Counted from the first letter of the stretch, positions 1 to 13,999 are shown. The stretch: DNA of 64,000 nucleotides from Marinobacter sp. es.042 (GCF_900188315.1 NZ_LT897781.1:3844001-3908000); one strand, 5' to 3'. Made by a program: numbers and translations. Notes: a model not told the origin generated them from the letters alone.

Positions 1-1
1 C

Positions 2-1006
2 GACGGGGCCATCAACCACATTCTGGCCATGCATCCGGAGGACCTTTCCTGGGAAAGCCTGAAAGCCGCATTGTTTCATGCCTTTTTTACGCTCGGGCTC
101 GGTATGGGTGTCTGGGCGATACTGGGCTCGTACACCACGCCCCAAACCCGTCTGAAGCGTTCGATTCTGGCCGTGGTGCTGATGGATACCCTGGTGGCGA
201 TCCTGGCTGGCCTGATGATCTTCGCGATCGCAACAGACGGCAACAGCTTTGACGGTGAACGGGGCTTCAGCCTGCTCTTTATTTCCATGCCGGTTACGCT
301 GGCCCAGTTGCCCGCGAGCCAGTTCGTGATCGCCGCTGTTTTTCTGATGGTGGTGCTGATTGTCTGGACCACATCCCTGAATCTGCTGGAGCCCATCGTG
401 GGCTGGTTCCGCGAGTGGACCGGGGCGCCCAGGGCGCTGTCGGTGCTGCTGATTGGTCTGTCGGTGTGGCTGGCGGGGCTCGCGTCTCTGCTGTCGTTTA
501 ATGTCTGGGCCGAGGAGAGGATGGGCGGCGCCACCATATTCCGCTGGCTGGAGCTGGTCACCGGTGGCTTGCTGATCCCGCTCGTGGCCATCCTGATTGC
601 GCTGTTTACCGGCTGGTGCCTGACCCGACACCTTTCGGGTACCATGCTCGGCGCAACGCCAAAACTGTTCGCCCGCATCTGGTTCTGGGTGATGCGCCTA
701 GTGCTGCCCCTCGTTGTTGCCTGGATAGGAGTCCAGTACACGGCCTTTTCATTGGCTAACCTGTGCAGCAACGGCAATGTTGCCGCCTGGTGCGATCAGC
801 CCGCTGCCATGGTCTCGGAAGACGGGGAAGTACCAGCGAGAGATCGGCCTTTTGCCGCTACGCCCGCCGAGCCGGAGGAGAAAGCCGCCGAGGCTGAGAA
901 GACAGCGCCCGCGTCAGACCAGAAGCCGCCGGGGGTGGAGGAAAGTGGTGGTAAGTCAGGCGAAAAAGCCCCAAAACAGGACGATATCCTTTATGATAGC
1001 GTGTGA
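2..1006 (+). CDS. Sodium-dependent (SNF/NSS family) transporter, C-terminal part, 5' truncated by the window
   Basis: This is the C-terminal part of a neurotransmitter:sodium symporter family protein, an inner-membrane carrier that would take up amino acids or similar solutes with Na+. The frame is open from base 2, so the gene starts before the window. About six hydrophobic segments are visible. The stretch FHAFFTLGLGMGVWAILGSY matches the family region around transmembrane segment 7. After the last membrane helix there is a low-complexity tail of about 90 residues rich in Glu, Ala, Pro and Lys, probably cytoplasmic. The family call is fairly secure; the substrate cannot be read. ratA begins 72 bases downstream. 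Confidence 0.8.
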   Translation, partial: DGAINHILAMHPEDLSWESLKAALFHAFFTLGLGMGVWAILGSYTTPQTRLKRSILAVVLMDTLVAILAGLMIFAIATDGNSFDGERGFSLLFISMPVTLAQLPASQFVIAAVFLMVVLIVWTTSLNLLEPIVGWFREWTGAPRALSVLLIGLSVWLAGLASLLSFNVWAEERMGGATIFRWLELVTGGLLIPLVAILIALFTGWCLTRHLSGTMLGATPKLFARIWFWVMRLVLPLVVAWIGVQYTAFSLANLCSNGNVAAWCDQPAAMVSEDGEVPARDRPFAATPAEPEEKAAEAEKTAPASDQKPPGVEESGGKSGEKAPKQDDILYDSV

Positions 1007-1078
1007 TTGAGGCTGTCTTCCTTCCCCGAAGTCTGCAACTTTTTCACAGTGTGTTTGCCAGCAGGACAACCGGTTCCA

Positions 1079-1525
1079 ATGCCCCATCAGATTGATAAAA
1101 CAGCTTTGGTTATGCACTCCGCCGAGCGCATGTTTCACCTGGTGAATGACATCGCCCGTTACCCGGAGTTTCTCCCCTGGTGTGCCGGCGCGGAGATTCA
1201 TGAGCGCCAGCCCGAGCAGGTGACAGCGTCGCTTGAAATTGCCAAGGGTGGGGTGCGGCACACGCTCACAACCCGGAATCAGTTGCTGATGCCGGAGGCG
1301 ATCGAGATGAACCTGGTGGATGGCCCTTTTCGCAACCTGACCGGTCGCTGGCATTTCAAATCCCTGGACGAGAACGCCTGCAAGGTGATCCTGACCCTGG
1401 AGTTCGAATTCTCCGGATCGCTTTCAAGGATGACCTTCGGGCCGATATTCAGTCAGGCGGCCAATACGATGGTGGATGCCTTTTGCCGGCGCGCTGATGA
1501 GCTCTACCGGAAGGAGGGTGCATGA
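1079..1525 (+). CDS. ratA: RatA-like START/polyketide-cyclase domain protein (ubiquinone-binding, COQ10 family)
   Basis: A 148-residue single-domain START-fold protein of the RatA/Coq10 family. E. coli RatA was described as a toxin that blocks 70S ribosome assembly; relatives bind ubiquinone. The family signature is clear: DKTALVMHSAERMFHLVNDI followed by YPEFLPWC near the N-terminus and a C-terminal amphipathic helix (MVDAFCRRADELY). I chose ATG 1079 because MPHQIDKTALV matches the family N-terminus; the frame opens earlier at a TTG (1007). The stop overlaps the rnfH start in an ATGA junction at 1522-1525, so the two genes are translationally coupled, as ratA-rnfH often are. Confidence 0.85.
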   Translation: MPHQIDKTALVMHSAERMFHLVNDIARYPEFLPWCAGAEIHERQPEQVTASLEIAKGGVRHTLTTRNQLLMPEAIEMNLVDGPFRNLTGRWHFKSLDENACKVILTLEFEFSGSLSRMTFGPIFSQAANTMVDAFCRRADELYRKEGA

Positions 1526-1812
1526 TTCAGGTGGAAGTGGCCTATGCCCGGCCTGACCGGCAGGAAATTGTGCCGGTGAATGTGCCCGAGGGCACGACGG
1601 CCCTGGAAGCGGCCAAGCTGTCCGGGATCAGCGATATTTTTCCGGAGATCGATCCGGATACGATTGATATGGGCGTGTTCGGGAAGGTGATCAAGGACCC
1701 GGCCGCCCACGAACTGCGTGAAGGTGACCGGGTGGAACTGTATCGCCCGCTGAAGATCGATCCGAAGCAGGCACGACTGAATCGGGCGAAAAAGAAAGAT
1801 CAGGCTCAGTAG
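1522..1812 (+). CDS. rnfH: RnfH family protein (UPF0125, ubiquitin-like fold)
   Basis: A 96-residue member of the RnfH family, which has a beta-grasp (ubiquitin-like) fold and no settled function. The typical N-terminus IQVEVAYARPDRQEIVPVNV and the late GDRVELYRPLKIDPKQAR motif are both present. A good AAGGAGG ribosome-binding site lies just before the ATG inside the end of ratA. The last 7 bases overlap the last 7 of bamE on the other strand, so the two genes converge tightly with no room for a classical terminator between them. Confidence 0.87.
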   Translation: MIQVEVAYARPDRQEIVPVNVPEGTTALEAAKLSGISDIFPEIDPDTIDMGVFGKVIKDPAAHELREGDRVELYRPLKIDPKQARLNRAKKKDQAQ

Positions 1813-2132
1813 GCCGGCGTTTCTTCCAGCAGTTGTGCCTCGTAATAGGCGTACTGGTCGTTCTCGTAGTACACGATGATGCGCTGTTCCTGGATGTCCC
1901 CGCCTTCTCTCTGGAAGGTATACACGTAGTATTCGCGGGAGGGGTCAACCGGGTTGAGCATGAGCGGTGTTCCCATCACGGCGTGCACCTGGCTGCGTGG
2001 CATGCCCTCGGTCAGCTGCGTCAGCTCTTCATCGGTAACGATGTTCCCCTGCTGGACGTTGATTTTGTAGACGCCCGGGAAAGCGCAACCGGATAGAACG
2101 AAAGTGAGAATGAGAGCTGTGAGCTTTTGCAT
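1806..2132 (-). CDS. bamE: Outer membrane protein assembly factor BamE (SmpA/OmlA lipoprotein)
   Basis: A 108-residue lipoprotein of the BAM complex, which folds beta-barrel proteins into the outer membrane. It has a short signal peptide ending in a lipobox, LSGC, with the acylated Cys at about residue 16. The family core follows: GNIVTDEELTQLTEGMPRSQV, then VMGTPLMLNPVDPSREYYVYTFQ. The length is normal. It is divergent from fur, with about 120 bases between the two starts, the arrangement seen in pseudomonads. Confidence 0.92.
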   Translation of the reverse strand: MQKLTALILTFVLSGCAFPGVYKINVQQGNIVTDEELTQLTEGMPRSQVHAVMGTPLMLNPVDPSREYYVYTFQREGGDIQEQRIIVYYENDQYAYYEAQLLEETPAY

Positions 2133-2162
2133 CGCCGGGGGAAATCCTCTATCTTAAAATCG

Positions 2163-2177
2163 CCTGCCAGAGGCAGG
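2163..2177. promoter_or_regulatory. Short perfect palindrome in the bamE-fur intergenic region
   Basis: CCTGCC and GGCAGG are separated by AGA. It sits between the divergent bamE and fur starts, so it could be an operator or a small mRNA hairpin. It does not resemble a Fur box (GATAATGATAATCATTATC). No regulator can be named from the sequence. Confidence 0.3.
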
Positions 2178-2254
2178 TGTGACACGGGTTAACCGTTCAA
2201 TGGCGGCTTCATCATACCGGAAGCCGTGAGGCACACCAAAGAGTGAATAGTAAC

Positions 2255-2665
2255 ATGTCATCCGAAAACGCCGAATTACGAAAAGTCGGTCTGAAAGTGA
2301 CTCTGCCGCGGGTCAAAATCTTCAATATTCTGGAGACCGCGGAGGAGCATCACCTCAGTGCTGAAGATGTATACAAGAAGCTTCTGGAGCAAGGCGATGA
2401 CGTGGGGCTGGCAACAGTCTACCGGGTGCTGACGCAGTTTGAAGCCGCAGGGCTGGTACTGCGTCACAATTTCGAGGGTGGCCATGCCGTGTTCGAGATG
2501 GCCGGCGACGACCACCACGACCATATGGTGTGCACCCAGACGGGTGAGGTAGTCGAGTTTGTCGACGAGATCATTGAAGAACGACAAAAGAAGATTGCCG
2601 AAGAGCACGGTTTCGAAATCGTCGATCACAGCCTGATTCTGTACGTTAAGCCCATCAAGTCCTGA
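2255..2665 (+). CDS. fur: Ferric uptake regulator Fur
   Basis: A 136-residue Fur protein, the Fe(II)-dependent repressor of iron uptake genes. The N-terminal winged helix is clear: ELRKVGLKVTLPRVKIF, then SAEDVYKKLLEQGDDVGLAT and VYRVLTQFEAAGLVLRHNF. The metal site HHDHMVCTQTGEVVEF follows. Only one Cys is present in that region, as in Pseudomonas Fur and unlike the CxxC pair of E. coli Fur. I chose ATG 2255 (MSSENAELRK); an in-frame GTG at 2243 would add four residues. The dimerisation domain ends normally at LILYVKPIKS. Confidence 0.95.
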   Translation: MSSENAELRKVGLKVTLPRVKIFNILETAEEHHLSAEDVYKKLLEQGDDVGLATVYRVLTQFEAAGLVLRHNFEGGHAVFEMAGDDHHDHMVCTQTGEVVEFVDEIIEERQKKIAEEHGFEIVDHSLILYVKPIKS

Positions 2666-2693
2666 GCCTGGCTCAGGCAGTTTGCTGGAAGAA

Positions 2694-2724
2694 CGAAAAA
2701 AGGGGCGGGTCTATGGCCCGCCCC
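2694..2724 (-). terminator. Rho-independent terminator of recN
   Basis: GGGGCGGG (2702-2709) and CCCGCCCC (2717-2724) form a perfect 8-bp stem with a 7-base loop. The A run at 2695-2701 becomes a U run on the minus strand, so it terminates transcription coming from recN. On the fur side there is no T run. Confidence 0.8.
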
Positions 2725-2769
2725 AACAGCTCTCAGGATCGAGAGGGGTAGTGGATAGTTGCTCGCGGT

Positions 2770-4449
2770 TCAGTGATGGGTTGCCTGCCCCTTTGAAAAC
2801 ATTTCCCTGGCATGAGCGATCGTATGTTCGGTCATGTCCACGCCTCCCAGCATTCTCGCCACTTCACTGATTCTGCCCTGATCGTCCAGCGTCTCGATTT
2901 TCGAGAAGGTGGCATCCTGCTCGGTGAACTTGCTGACAAACAGGTGCTGATGACACTGGGCGGCAACTTGCGGCAGGTGGGTGACGCAAAGCACCTGCCC
3001 GTTGCCGCCAAGAGTCCGTAACAGTCGGCCAACCACCTCAGCCGTGCCGCCGCCAATGCCGACATCCACTTCATCGAACACCAGTGTGGGTGTGGTTGAT
3101 GTCTGGGCAACCACCACCTGGATGGCAAGGCTGATCCGCGACAGTTCGCCGCCGGAGGCTACTTTGGCCAGTGGCCGCGCAGGCTGCCCCGGGTTGGCGC
3201 TGACCAGGAATTCAATCTCTTCCAGTCCGTGGGGCGCCGGCTCGCCAGCGTTACTGCGGTTCAGGTGAGTAATGAACTGCATGTTGGGCATGCTCAACTG
3301 GGCGAGCTCCGCTGCGACCCGCTGATCCAGTTCGGCGGCGGCCTTGGCGCGGGCCTCTGACAGCTCCGCGGCCAGTTCATCGAAGCGTCCGCGCTGGCTG
3401 TCCAGCTCTGCGGCCAGCTGCTCCAGGCTGCCTTCGCCACCGTCCAGCTCGGCCAGCTCGGCACTCAGGCGCTGATGCAGTTCCGGTAATTCTTCCGGTG
3501 TGATCCGGTGTTTGCGGGCCATCTGGTAGATGGCGCTCAGCCGTTCTTCCACTTCCGCCAGTCGAGCCGGATCGGCCTCGTAGTCCTCGACGAAGTGGCG
3601 AAGGTTGTCGCCGGCCTCACTGATCTGAATCTGGGCTTCGTTCAGCATCTGGATCGTGTCTGCCAGTGCGGGAACATCCACCGGAAGCTGCTCCAGCTGC
3701 TGTAACGCCTGGCGCACCAGATCCACTGCGCTGGTTTCATCCTCGGTGCAAAGCAGGGCGGCCTGATGGCTGTTGTGCAGAACCGTATCCGCCTGGCTAA
3801 GCTGGGCCTGTTCCTGTTCCAGGTTTTCCTGCTCGCCCGCTTCCAGGGCAAGACGATCCAGTTCTTCCACTTGATACCGCAAAAGCTGGAGTTTGGCCTC
3901 CGCTTCAGCGGCATTCTGCTGGCGTTCGGTCAGCCGCTGGCGGATCTGGTTCCAGGATTTCCAGGCTTCCCGTGTTTCAGCGGCCAGGGTCTCAACGCCG
4001 GCGAACTCGTCCACCAGCTTGCGGTGGGTTTCCTTGCGCAAAAGAGACTGGTGCTGATGCTGGCTGTGAATATCCATTAGCACACCGCCCAGTTCCTTGA
4101 GGTGGTTCAGGGGGCAGGGTTGGCCATTGATGTAGGCGCGGGAGCGGCCATCCTTGCTGATGACCCGGCGCAGGATGCAGTCGTTGTCGTCATCCAGCTC
4201 GTGTTCTGCCAACCATTCGGTTGCCTCGGGAATGCCGGATACGTCGAAGGTCGCTGTGATGTCGGCGCGTTTGGCGCTATGCCGGACGGCGCCGGCATCG
4301 GCTCTGCCACCCATGGCCAGGCCGAGGGCGTCCAGAACGATGGATTTTCCGGCGCCGGTCTCGCCGGTCAATGCGGTCATGCCCTTGCTGAACTGGAGTT
4401 CCACCCGTTCAGCGATGGCGTAATTGGAAACCGTAAGTTGAGTCAGCAT
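2770..4449 (-). CDS. recN: DNA repair protein RecN (SMC-like ATPase)
   Basis: A 559-residue SMC-like ATPase acting in recombinational repair of double-strand breaks. It starts MLTQLTVSNYAIAERVELQF, has the Walker A motif GETGAGKS near residue 35, two long coiled-coil arms rich in Glu, Gln and Leu, the ABC signature KVASGGELSRISLAIQVV and the Walker B region TLVFDEVDVGIGG late in the protein. I placed the start at 4449, where family homology begins; the frame stays open upstream to 4626 but that part covers the promoter and LexA operators. It is expected to be strongly SOS-induced. Confidence 0.95.
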   Translation of the reverse strand: MLTQLTVSNYAIAERVELQFSKGMTALTGETGAGKSIVLDALGLAMGGRADAGAVRHSAKRADITATFDVSGIPEATEWLAEHELDDDNDCILRRVISKDGRSRAYINGQPCPLNHLKELGGVLMDIHSQHQHQSLLRKETHRKLVDEFAGVETLAAETREAWKSWNQIRQRLTERQQNAAEAEAKLQLLRYQVEELDRLALEAGEQENLEQEQAQLSQADTVLHNSHQAALLCTEDETSAVDLVRQALQQLEQLPVDVPALADTIQMLNEAQIQISEAGDNLRHFVEDYEADPARLAEVEERLSAIYQMARKHRITPEELPELHQRLSAELAELDGGEGSLEQLAAELDSQRGRFDELAAELSEARAKAAAELDQRVAAELAQLSMPNMQFITHLNRSNAGEPAPHGLEEIEFLVSANPGQPARPLAKVASGGELSRISLAIQVVVAQTSTTPTLVFDEVDVGIGGGTAEVVGRLLRTLGGNGQVLCVTHLPQVAAQCHQHLFVSKFTEQDATFSKIETLDDQGRISEVARMLGGVDMTEHTIAHAREMFSKGQATHH

Positions 4450-4488
4450 GCAGATAACCTCCGCGTTGTTCCTGAAACCGGCAAAACA

Positions 4489-4541
4489 CTGTAGATGTAT
4501 ACAGTGACTGTGAATATATACAGGGTTTTTATGGTTTGCAA
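4489..4541 (-). promoter_or_regulatory. recN promoter with two tandem LexA (SOS) boxes
   Basis: Two exact CTGT-N8-ACAG LexA boxes lie at 4489-4504 (CTGTAGATGTATACAG) and 4508-4523 (CTGTGAATATATACAG), 19 bases apart start to start. Read on the minus strand, TTGCAA (4536-4541) and TATATT (4513-4518) form a sigma-70 promoter with a 17-base spacer. The upstream LexA box covers the -10 element and the other lies around the start of transcription. This gives tight SOS control of recN, as known for E. coli recN. Confidence 0.92.
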
Positions 4542-4582
4542 ACCTGAGGCAGGTATTTTCTTCAGGATTGCAGGCTTTGGTG

Positions 4583-4610
4583 GTTGAAACCTGGGGAGCG
4601 GGCCCCATAT
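4583..4610 (+). promoter_or_regulatory. Sigma-32 (heat-shock) type promoter of grpE-dnaK-dnaJ
   Basis: GTTGAAA (4583-4589) and CCCCATAT (4603-4610) are separated by 13 bases, very close to the sigma-32 consensus CTTGAA-N12-14-CCCCATNT. It lies about 95 bases before the grpE start. No CIRCE element is visible, in line with sigma-32 rather than HrcA control. Confidence 0.8.
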
Positions 4611-4704
4611 CGGTTCGCAAAGACATTTTCCGGCTCGAGGCGGCCGGAGCCCATGTTTAACCGGCCACTGACAGCGGGCCGCTTTTGATGAAGCAGGAGT
4701 AGCC

Positions 4705-5304
4705 ATGAGCACTGACGAGAACCGCAACGAGCACGAGGAATTGAACGAAGCCCTCGAGGCTGCGAAAGAGGAGGCCCAGGCCGCTGAAGGCGAAGCTGGC
4801 GACAACGAAACCTCCGAAGTGGAAGCGCTCCAGGCTCAGGTTCAGGAATTCCAGGAGCAGATTCTGCGCTCCCAGGCGGAAATGCAGAACGTGCGCCGTC
4901 GGGCCGAGATCGACGTTGAGAAGGCGCACAAGTTTGCCCTGGAAAAGTTCGTCAAGGAGCTGCTGCCGGTTGCGGACAGCCTTGAGAAGGCGGTCGAGAG
5001 CACCGAAGGTCACGATGAATCTGGCGAACTGGTGGCCTCAATTCGCGAAGGCGTGGAAATGACCCTGAGCCTTTTCATGTCCAGCCTGAAGAAATTCAAC
5101 GTTGAGCAGATCAACCCGGTCGGCGAACCGTTCGATCCCCAGCATCACGAGGCCATGTCCATGGTGCCTGCTCCGGATGCCGAGCCGAACAGCGTGGTAG
5201 CCGTGGTGCAGAAAGGGTATCTGCTGAATGGTCGTGTTGTGCGGCCGGCCATGGTGGTGGTCGCGAAAGCGGAAGATGCACCAAAAATTGATGAGCAGGC
5301 TTGA
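4705..5304 (+). CDS. grpE: Nucleotide exchange factor GrpE
   Basis: A 199-residue GrpE, the co-chaperone that releases ADP from DnaK. An acidic disordered N-terminus of about 40 residues is followed by a long dimerising coiled coil ([20 protein letters not shown]) and the conserved [20 protein letters not shown]. The beta-rich head contains [19 protein letters not shown] and ends [20 protein letters not shown]. It is the first gene of the heat-shock operon, 92 bases before dnaK. A small hairpin (GGAGGC/GCCTCC at 5348-5364) lies between the two genes. Confidence 0.96.
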   Translation: MSTDENRNEHEELNEALEAAKEEAQAAEGEAGDNETSEVEALQAQVQEFQEQILRSQAEMQNVRRRAEIDVEKAHKFALEKFVKELLPVADSLEKAVESTEGHDESGELVASIREGVEMTLSLFMSSLKKFNVEQINPVGEPFDPQHHEAMSMVPAPDAEPNSVVAVVQKGYLLNGRVVRPAMVVVAKAEDAPKIDEQA

Positions 5305-5347
5305 AAAGCCGATTAAAGCGCCAATATAGCCAGTAAATAGCGAAAGC

Positions 5348-5364
5348 GGAGGCAAGCGGCCTCC
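5348..5364 (+). other. Small hairpin between grpE and dnaK
   Basis: GGAGGC (5348-5353) and GCCTCC (5359-5364) with a 5-base loop. There is no T run, so this is not a terminator. It may be an RNA stability or processing element that lets dnaK be expressed more strongly than grpE. Confidence 0.35.
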
Positions 5365-5396
5365 TGGAAAGCATTCAGAAGAATTGGAGTGACTCA

Positions 5397-7322
5397 ATGA
5401 GCAAGATTATCGGTATCGACCTGGGAACGACCAACTCTTGTGTAGCCATCATGGATGGCGACAAGGTAAAGGTAATCGAGAACGCCGAGGGTGATCGCAC
5501 CACCCCGTCCATCATCGCCTACACCGACGATGGTGAGACCCTGGTTGGCCAGTCGGCCAAGCGCCAGGCGGTTACCAACCCGAACAACACTCTTTACGCC
5601 ATCAAACGTTTGATCGGTCGTCGTTTTGAAGACGATGTGGTTCAGAAAGACATCAAGATGGTGCCGTACAAAATCGCCAAGGCTGACAACGGTGATGCCT
5701 GGGTAGAAGTGAAGGGTGAAAAAATTGCTCCGCCACAGGTGTCTGCAGAAGTTCTCAAGAAGATGAAGAAAACTGCAGAAGACTACCTGGGTGAAAAAGT
5801 GACCGAAGCCGTCATCACTGTTCCGGCTTACTTCAACGACAGCCAGCGTCAGGCTACCAAAGATGCAGGCAGGATCGCCGGTCTGGAAGTGAAGCGGATC
5901 ATCAACGAGCCCACTGCAGCTGCCCTGGCTTATGGCCTGGACAAGAAAAGCGGCGACCGTACTGTGGCAGTATATGACCTGGGCGGTGGCACCTTTGACC
6001 TTTCCATCATCGAGATTGCCGATGTCGACGGCGAGCACCAGTTTGAGGTTCTGGCCACCAACGGTGACACCTTCCTCGGTGGTGAAGACTTTGATATGAA
6101 GATCATCGAGTACCTGGCAGACCAGTTCAAGAAAGACAGCGGTATCGACCTGCGCGGCGATTCCCTGGCAATGCAGCGTCTGAAGGAAGCTGGCGAGAAA
6201 GCCAAGATCGAGCTTTCCAGCAGCCAGCAGACCGACGTTAACCTGCCGTACATCACTGCAGACGCGTCTGGTCCCAAGCACATGAACGTGAAATTGACCC
6301 GTGCCAAGCTGGAATCTCTGGTAGAAGACCTGGTTCAGCGCAGCCTCGAGCCGTGTAAAGTGGCGCTGCAGGACGCAGGCATGAAGGCAGGCGAAGTCGA
6401 TGAGGTTATTCTGGTCGGCGGTCAGACCCGCATGCCGCTGGTGCAGGAAAAAGTAAAAGAGTTCTTCGGCAAAGAGGCCCGCAAGGACGTTAACCCGGAC
6501 GAAGCTGTGGCGATGGGTGCTGCAATCCAGGCGGCCGTTCTCTCCGGTGATGTGAAGGACGTTCTGCTGTTGGACGTAACCCCGCTGACCCTCGGTATCG
6601 AAACCATGGGCGGTGTGGCAACTCCGCTGATCGACAAGAACACCACGATTCCGACCAAGAAGTCGCAGACGTTCTCCACAGCGGACGACAACCAGACCGC
6701 GGTAACCATCCACGTGGTTCAGGGTGAGCGTAAGCAGGCTGCCCAGAACAAATCGCTGGGCCGTTTCGATCTGGCTGATATTCCGCCGGCAGCGCGTGGT
6801 GTGCCGCAGATTGAAGTTACCTTCGATATTGACGCCAACGGTATCCTGAACGTGTCCGCCAAAGACAAGGCGACCGGTAAAGAGCAGTCGATCGTGATCA
6901 AGGCCTCTTCCGGTTTGAACGATGACGAAATCGAGAAGATGGTTCAGGACGCCGAGGCCAACGCCGAGGAAGATCGCAAGTTCGAGGAGCTGGTTCAGGT
7001 ACGTAACCAGGGCGACGCGATGGTTCACGCGGTTCGCAAGACATTGAACGAAGCCGGTGACAAGGTCAGCGACAGCGAGAAAGAGTCCATCGAAGCGTCC
7101 ATCAAGGAGCTTGAAACCGCTCTGGAAGGTTCCGACAAGGACGACATCGAAGCCAAGACTCAGAAGCTGACCGAGGTCTCTTCCGAGCTGGCCCAGAAGA
7201 TGTATGCAGATCAGGCGGATCAGACCCAGCAGGCGGGTGGGCAGGAAGAAGCCCAGGGCCAGAAGTCTGACGACGCTGTCGACGCTGAGTTCGAAGAAGT
7301 CAAAGACGACGACAAGCGATAA
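5397..7322 (+). CDS. dnaK: Molecular chaperone DnaK (Hsp70)
   Basis: A 641-residue Hsp70, an ATP-driven chaperone working with DnaJ and GrpE. The start [19 protein letters not shown], the ATP-binding motifs [15 protein letters not shown] and [14 protein letters not shown], the linker [17 protein letters not shown] and the proteobacterial C-terminus [12 protein letters not shown] are all visible. The GGAG site before ATG 5397 is good. Length is normal. The long reading frame on the opposite strand (5394-7028) is an artefact often seen opposite dnaK. Confidence 0.98.
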   Translation: MSKIIGIDLGTTNSCVAIMDGDKVKVIENAEGDRTTPSIIAYTDDGETLVGQSAKRQAVTNPNNTLYAIKRLIGRRFEDDVVQKDIKMVPYKIAKADNGDAWVEVKGEKIAPPQVSAEVLKKMKKTAEDYLGEKVTEAVITVPAYFNDSQRQATKDAGRIAGLEVKRIINEPTAAALAYGLDKKSGDRTVAVYDLGGGTFDLSIIEIADVDGEHQFEVLATNGDTFLGGEDFDMKIIEYLADQFKKDSGIDLRGDSLAMQRLKEAGEKAKIELSSSQQTDVNLPYITADASGPKHMNVKLTRAKLESLVEDLVQRSLEPCKVALQDAGMKAGEVDEVILVGGQTRMPLVQEKVKEFFGKEARKDVNPDEAVAMGAAIQAAVLSGDVKDVLLLDVTPLTLGIETMGGVATPLIDKNTTIPTKKSQTFSTADDNQTAVTIHVVQGERKQAAQNKSLGRFDLADIPPAARGVPQIEVTFDIDANGILNVSAKDKATGKEQSIVIKASSGLNDDEIEKMVQDAEANAEEDRKFEELVQVRNQGDAMVHAVRKTLNEAGDKVSDSEKESIEASIKELETALEGSDKDDIEAKTQKLTEVSSELAQKMYADQADQTQQAGGQEEAQGQKSDDAVDAEFEEVKDDDKR

Positions 7323-7344
7323 ATCTGACGTACCTCAGGTAGTT

Positions 7345-7374
7345 GGAAAACGCGGGGAGATCCCCGCGTTTTCC
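7345..7374 (+). terminator. Perfect 13-bp stem-loop between dnaK and dnaJ
   Basis: The arms GGAAAACGCGGGG (7345-7357) and CCCCGCGTTTTCC (7362-7374) pair perfectly around the loop AGAT. The stem is GC-rich at the tip and ends in TTTT inside the right arm. It looks like a partial terminator or RNA processing point that lowers dnaJ relative to dnaK. dnaJ starts 26 bases later with no clear promoter of its own. Confidence 0.65.
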
Positions 7375-7400
7375 GCGTTTAAAAACAGGGTTTTAAAAGC

Positions 7401-9370
<1,970 letters not shown>

Positions 9371-9382
9371 GGCCATTTCTCG

Positions 9383-9411
9383 TGGACACAAAGCGCCATA
9401 TTTTTTACAAT
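9383..9411 (+). promoter_or_regulatory. Sigma-70 promoter of the carAB leader
   Basis: TGGACA (9383-9388) and TACAAT (9406-9411) with a 17-base spacer. The predicted start near 9418 lies before the terminator-like hairpin at 9457-9495, so the carAB transcript must pass through that hairpin. Confidence 0.7.
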
Positions 9412-9419
9412 AAGGCGGT

Positions 9420-9476
9420 TTGACTGCACCAAGCGTACCTTTGCACAAAGATTCTGAAAAAGCGGGACCGAGTTAA
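9420..9476 (+). CDS. Possible 18-codon carAB leader peptide
   Basis: A TTG at 9420 opens an 18-codon frame that stops with TAA at 9474-9476, in the loop of the terminator hairpin 9457-9495. A translating ribosome would therefore cover the left arm of the stem and favour read-through into carA, as in transcription-translation coupled attenuation. There is no visible ribosome-binding site; the TTG would lie at or near the 5' end of the transcript. The geometry is suggestive but the peptide is unproven. Confidence 0.3.
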   Translation: MTAPSVPLHKDSEKAGPS

Positions 9477-9495
9477 GACTCCGTCTCGCTTTTTT
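9457..9495 (+). terminator. Terminator or attenuator in the carAB leader
   Basis: AAAAAGCGGGAC (9457-9468) pairs with GTCTCGCTTTTT (9483-9494) with one G-T pair, and the right arm ends in a run of six T. It can terminate dapB transcripts, and because a good promoter lies upstream of it, it can also act as an attenuator for carAB. Confidence 0.8.
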
Positions 9496-9549
9496 GCAAC
9501 CTGAATTTGCGCTTGCGTTCCTGTTCGTGACGAACCGATACGCCACTCG

Positions 9550-10695
9550 ATGAGGATACAAGCCTTGAGCACACCAGCAATCCTTGCACTCGCAGACGGA
9601 AGCCTGTTCTACGGCACAGCCATCGGCGCTGACGGAGAAACCAGCGGCGAAGTGGTGTTCAACACCGCCATGACCGGCTACCAGGAAATCCTGACCGACC
9701 CGTCCTACTCCCGCCAGATCGTTACCCTGACTTACCCGCATATCGGTAACACCGGTGTGAACGAAGAAGACATCGAGTCAGACCGCATCCAGGCCGCCGG
9801 CCTGATTATCCGCGATCTGCCTCTTCTGGCCAGCAGCTGGCGTAGCAAGGGAACTCTGGACGATTACCTGCGAAGCAACAACATTGTTGGGATCGCCGAC
9901 ATCGATACCCGCCGCCTGACCCGCATTCTCCGGGACAAAGGTTCCCAGAACGGTGCTATCGTTGCCGGTGAAAACGGCACTGCCGAGCGGGCTCTGGAAC
10001 TGGCAAAAGCCTTCCCGGGCCTCAAGGGTATGGATCTGGCAAAAGAGGTTACCTCCGACAAGATCTGGTCCTGGAAAGAGACCGAGTGGACCCTGGAAGA
10101 GGGTTATGGTGAGCGGGAGGAATCGCGGTTCAAGGTGGTTGCCTGGGATTACGGTGTCAAGCTGAACATCCTTCGCATGCTCGCGTCCCGCGGCTGCGAC
10201 ATCACCGTGGTGCCGGCGCAGACTCCGGCCTCCGAGGTTCTGGCGATGAACCCGGACGGTGTGTTCCTGTCCAATGGCCCCGGGGACCCCGAGCCCTGTG
10301 ATTACGCCATCGCCGCCATCAAGGAAGTGCTGGAAACCGAGATTCCGGTGTTTGGTATCTGTCTGGGGCACCAGTTGCTGGCCCTGGCCAGCGGTGCCAA
10401 GACCATGAAGATGGGGCATGGCCACCACGGAGCCAACCATCCGGTTCAGGATATCGCCACCGGCACCGTGATGATCACCAGCCAGAACCACGGGTTTGCC
10501 GTGGATGAGGCAACTCTGCCGGCCAATGTCGAGGCGACTCACAAGTCCCTGTTTGACGGCACCCTGCAGGGCATTCGCCGGACCGACAAGCCGGCCTACA
10601 GCTTCCAGGGCCACCCGGAAGCCAGCCCCGGCCCCCATGATGTGGCCCCGCTGTTTGACGAGTTTATCCGCCTGATGGAGGCGCGATCGGCCTGA
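9550..10695 (+). CDS. carA: Carbamoyl-phosphate synthase small (glutaminase) subunit CarA
   Basis: A 381-residue glutaminase subunit that supplies ammonia to CarB for carbamoyl phosphate, the precursor of arginine and pyrimidines. The N-terminal domain contains [20 protein letters not shown] and [20 protein letters not shown]. The class I glutamine amidotransferase triad is present: Cys in [14 protein letters not shown] (about residue 276) and His/Glu in [16 protein letters not shown] 9550 is used; an in-frame TTG at 9565 would give [12 protein letters not shown], closer to the usual family start. Expression is probably tuned by the leader at 9411-9495. Confidence 0.97.
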   Translation: MRIQALSTPAILALADGSLFYGTAIGADGETSGEVVFNTAMTGYQEILTDPSYSRQIVTLTYPHIGNTGVNEEDIESDRIQAAGLIIRDLPLLASSWRSKGTLDDYLRSNNIVGIADIDTRRLTRILRDKGSQNGAIVAGENGTAERALELAKAFPGLKGMDLAKEVTSDKIWSWKETEWTLEEGYGEREESRFKVVAWDYGVKLNILRMLASRGCDITVVPAQTPASEVLAMNPDGVFLSNGPGDPEPCDYAIAAIKEVLETEIPVFGICLGHQLLALASGAKTMKMGHGHHGANHPVQDIATGTVMITSQNHGFAVDEATLPANVEATHKSLFDGTLQGIRRTDKPAYSFQGHPEASPGPHDVAPLFDEFIRLMEARSA

Positions 10696-10776
10696 GACCG
10701 ATCGCTACGGAAAAACTCACGGGCGCCGCGTGTTGCGCTGCCAGAATTCAAAAGTTGCTGACAGGTTTACCAAGAC

Positions 10777-13995
<3,219 letters not shown>

Positions 13996-13999
13996 GACT

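Noticed and set aside
5394..7028. A 544-codon open frame opposite dnaK
   Set aside because: Antisense frames of dnaK are a well-known annotation artefact (sometimes called NAD-glutamate dehydrogenase). No motif supports it.
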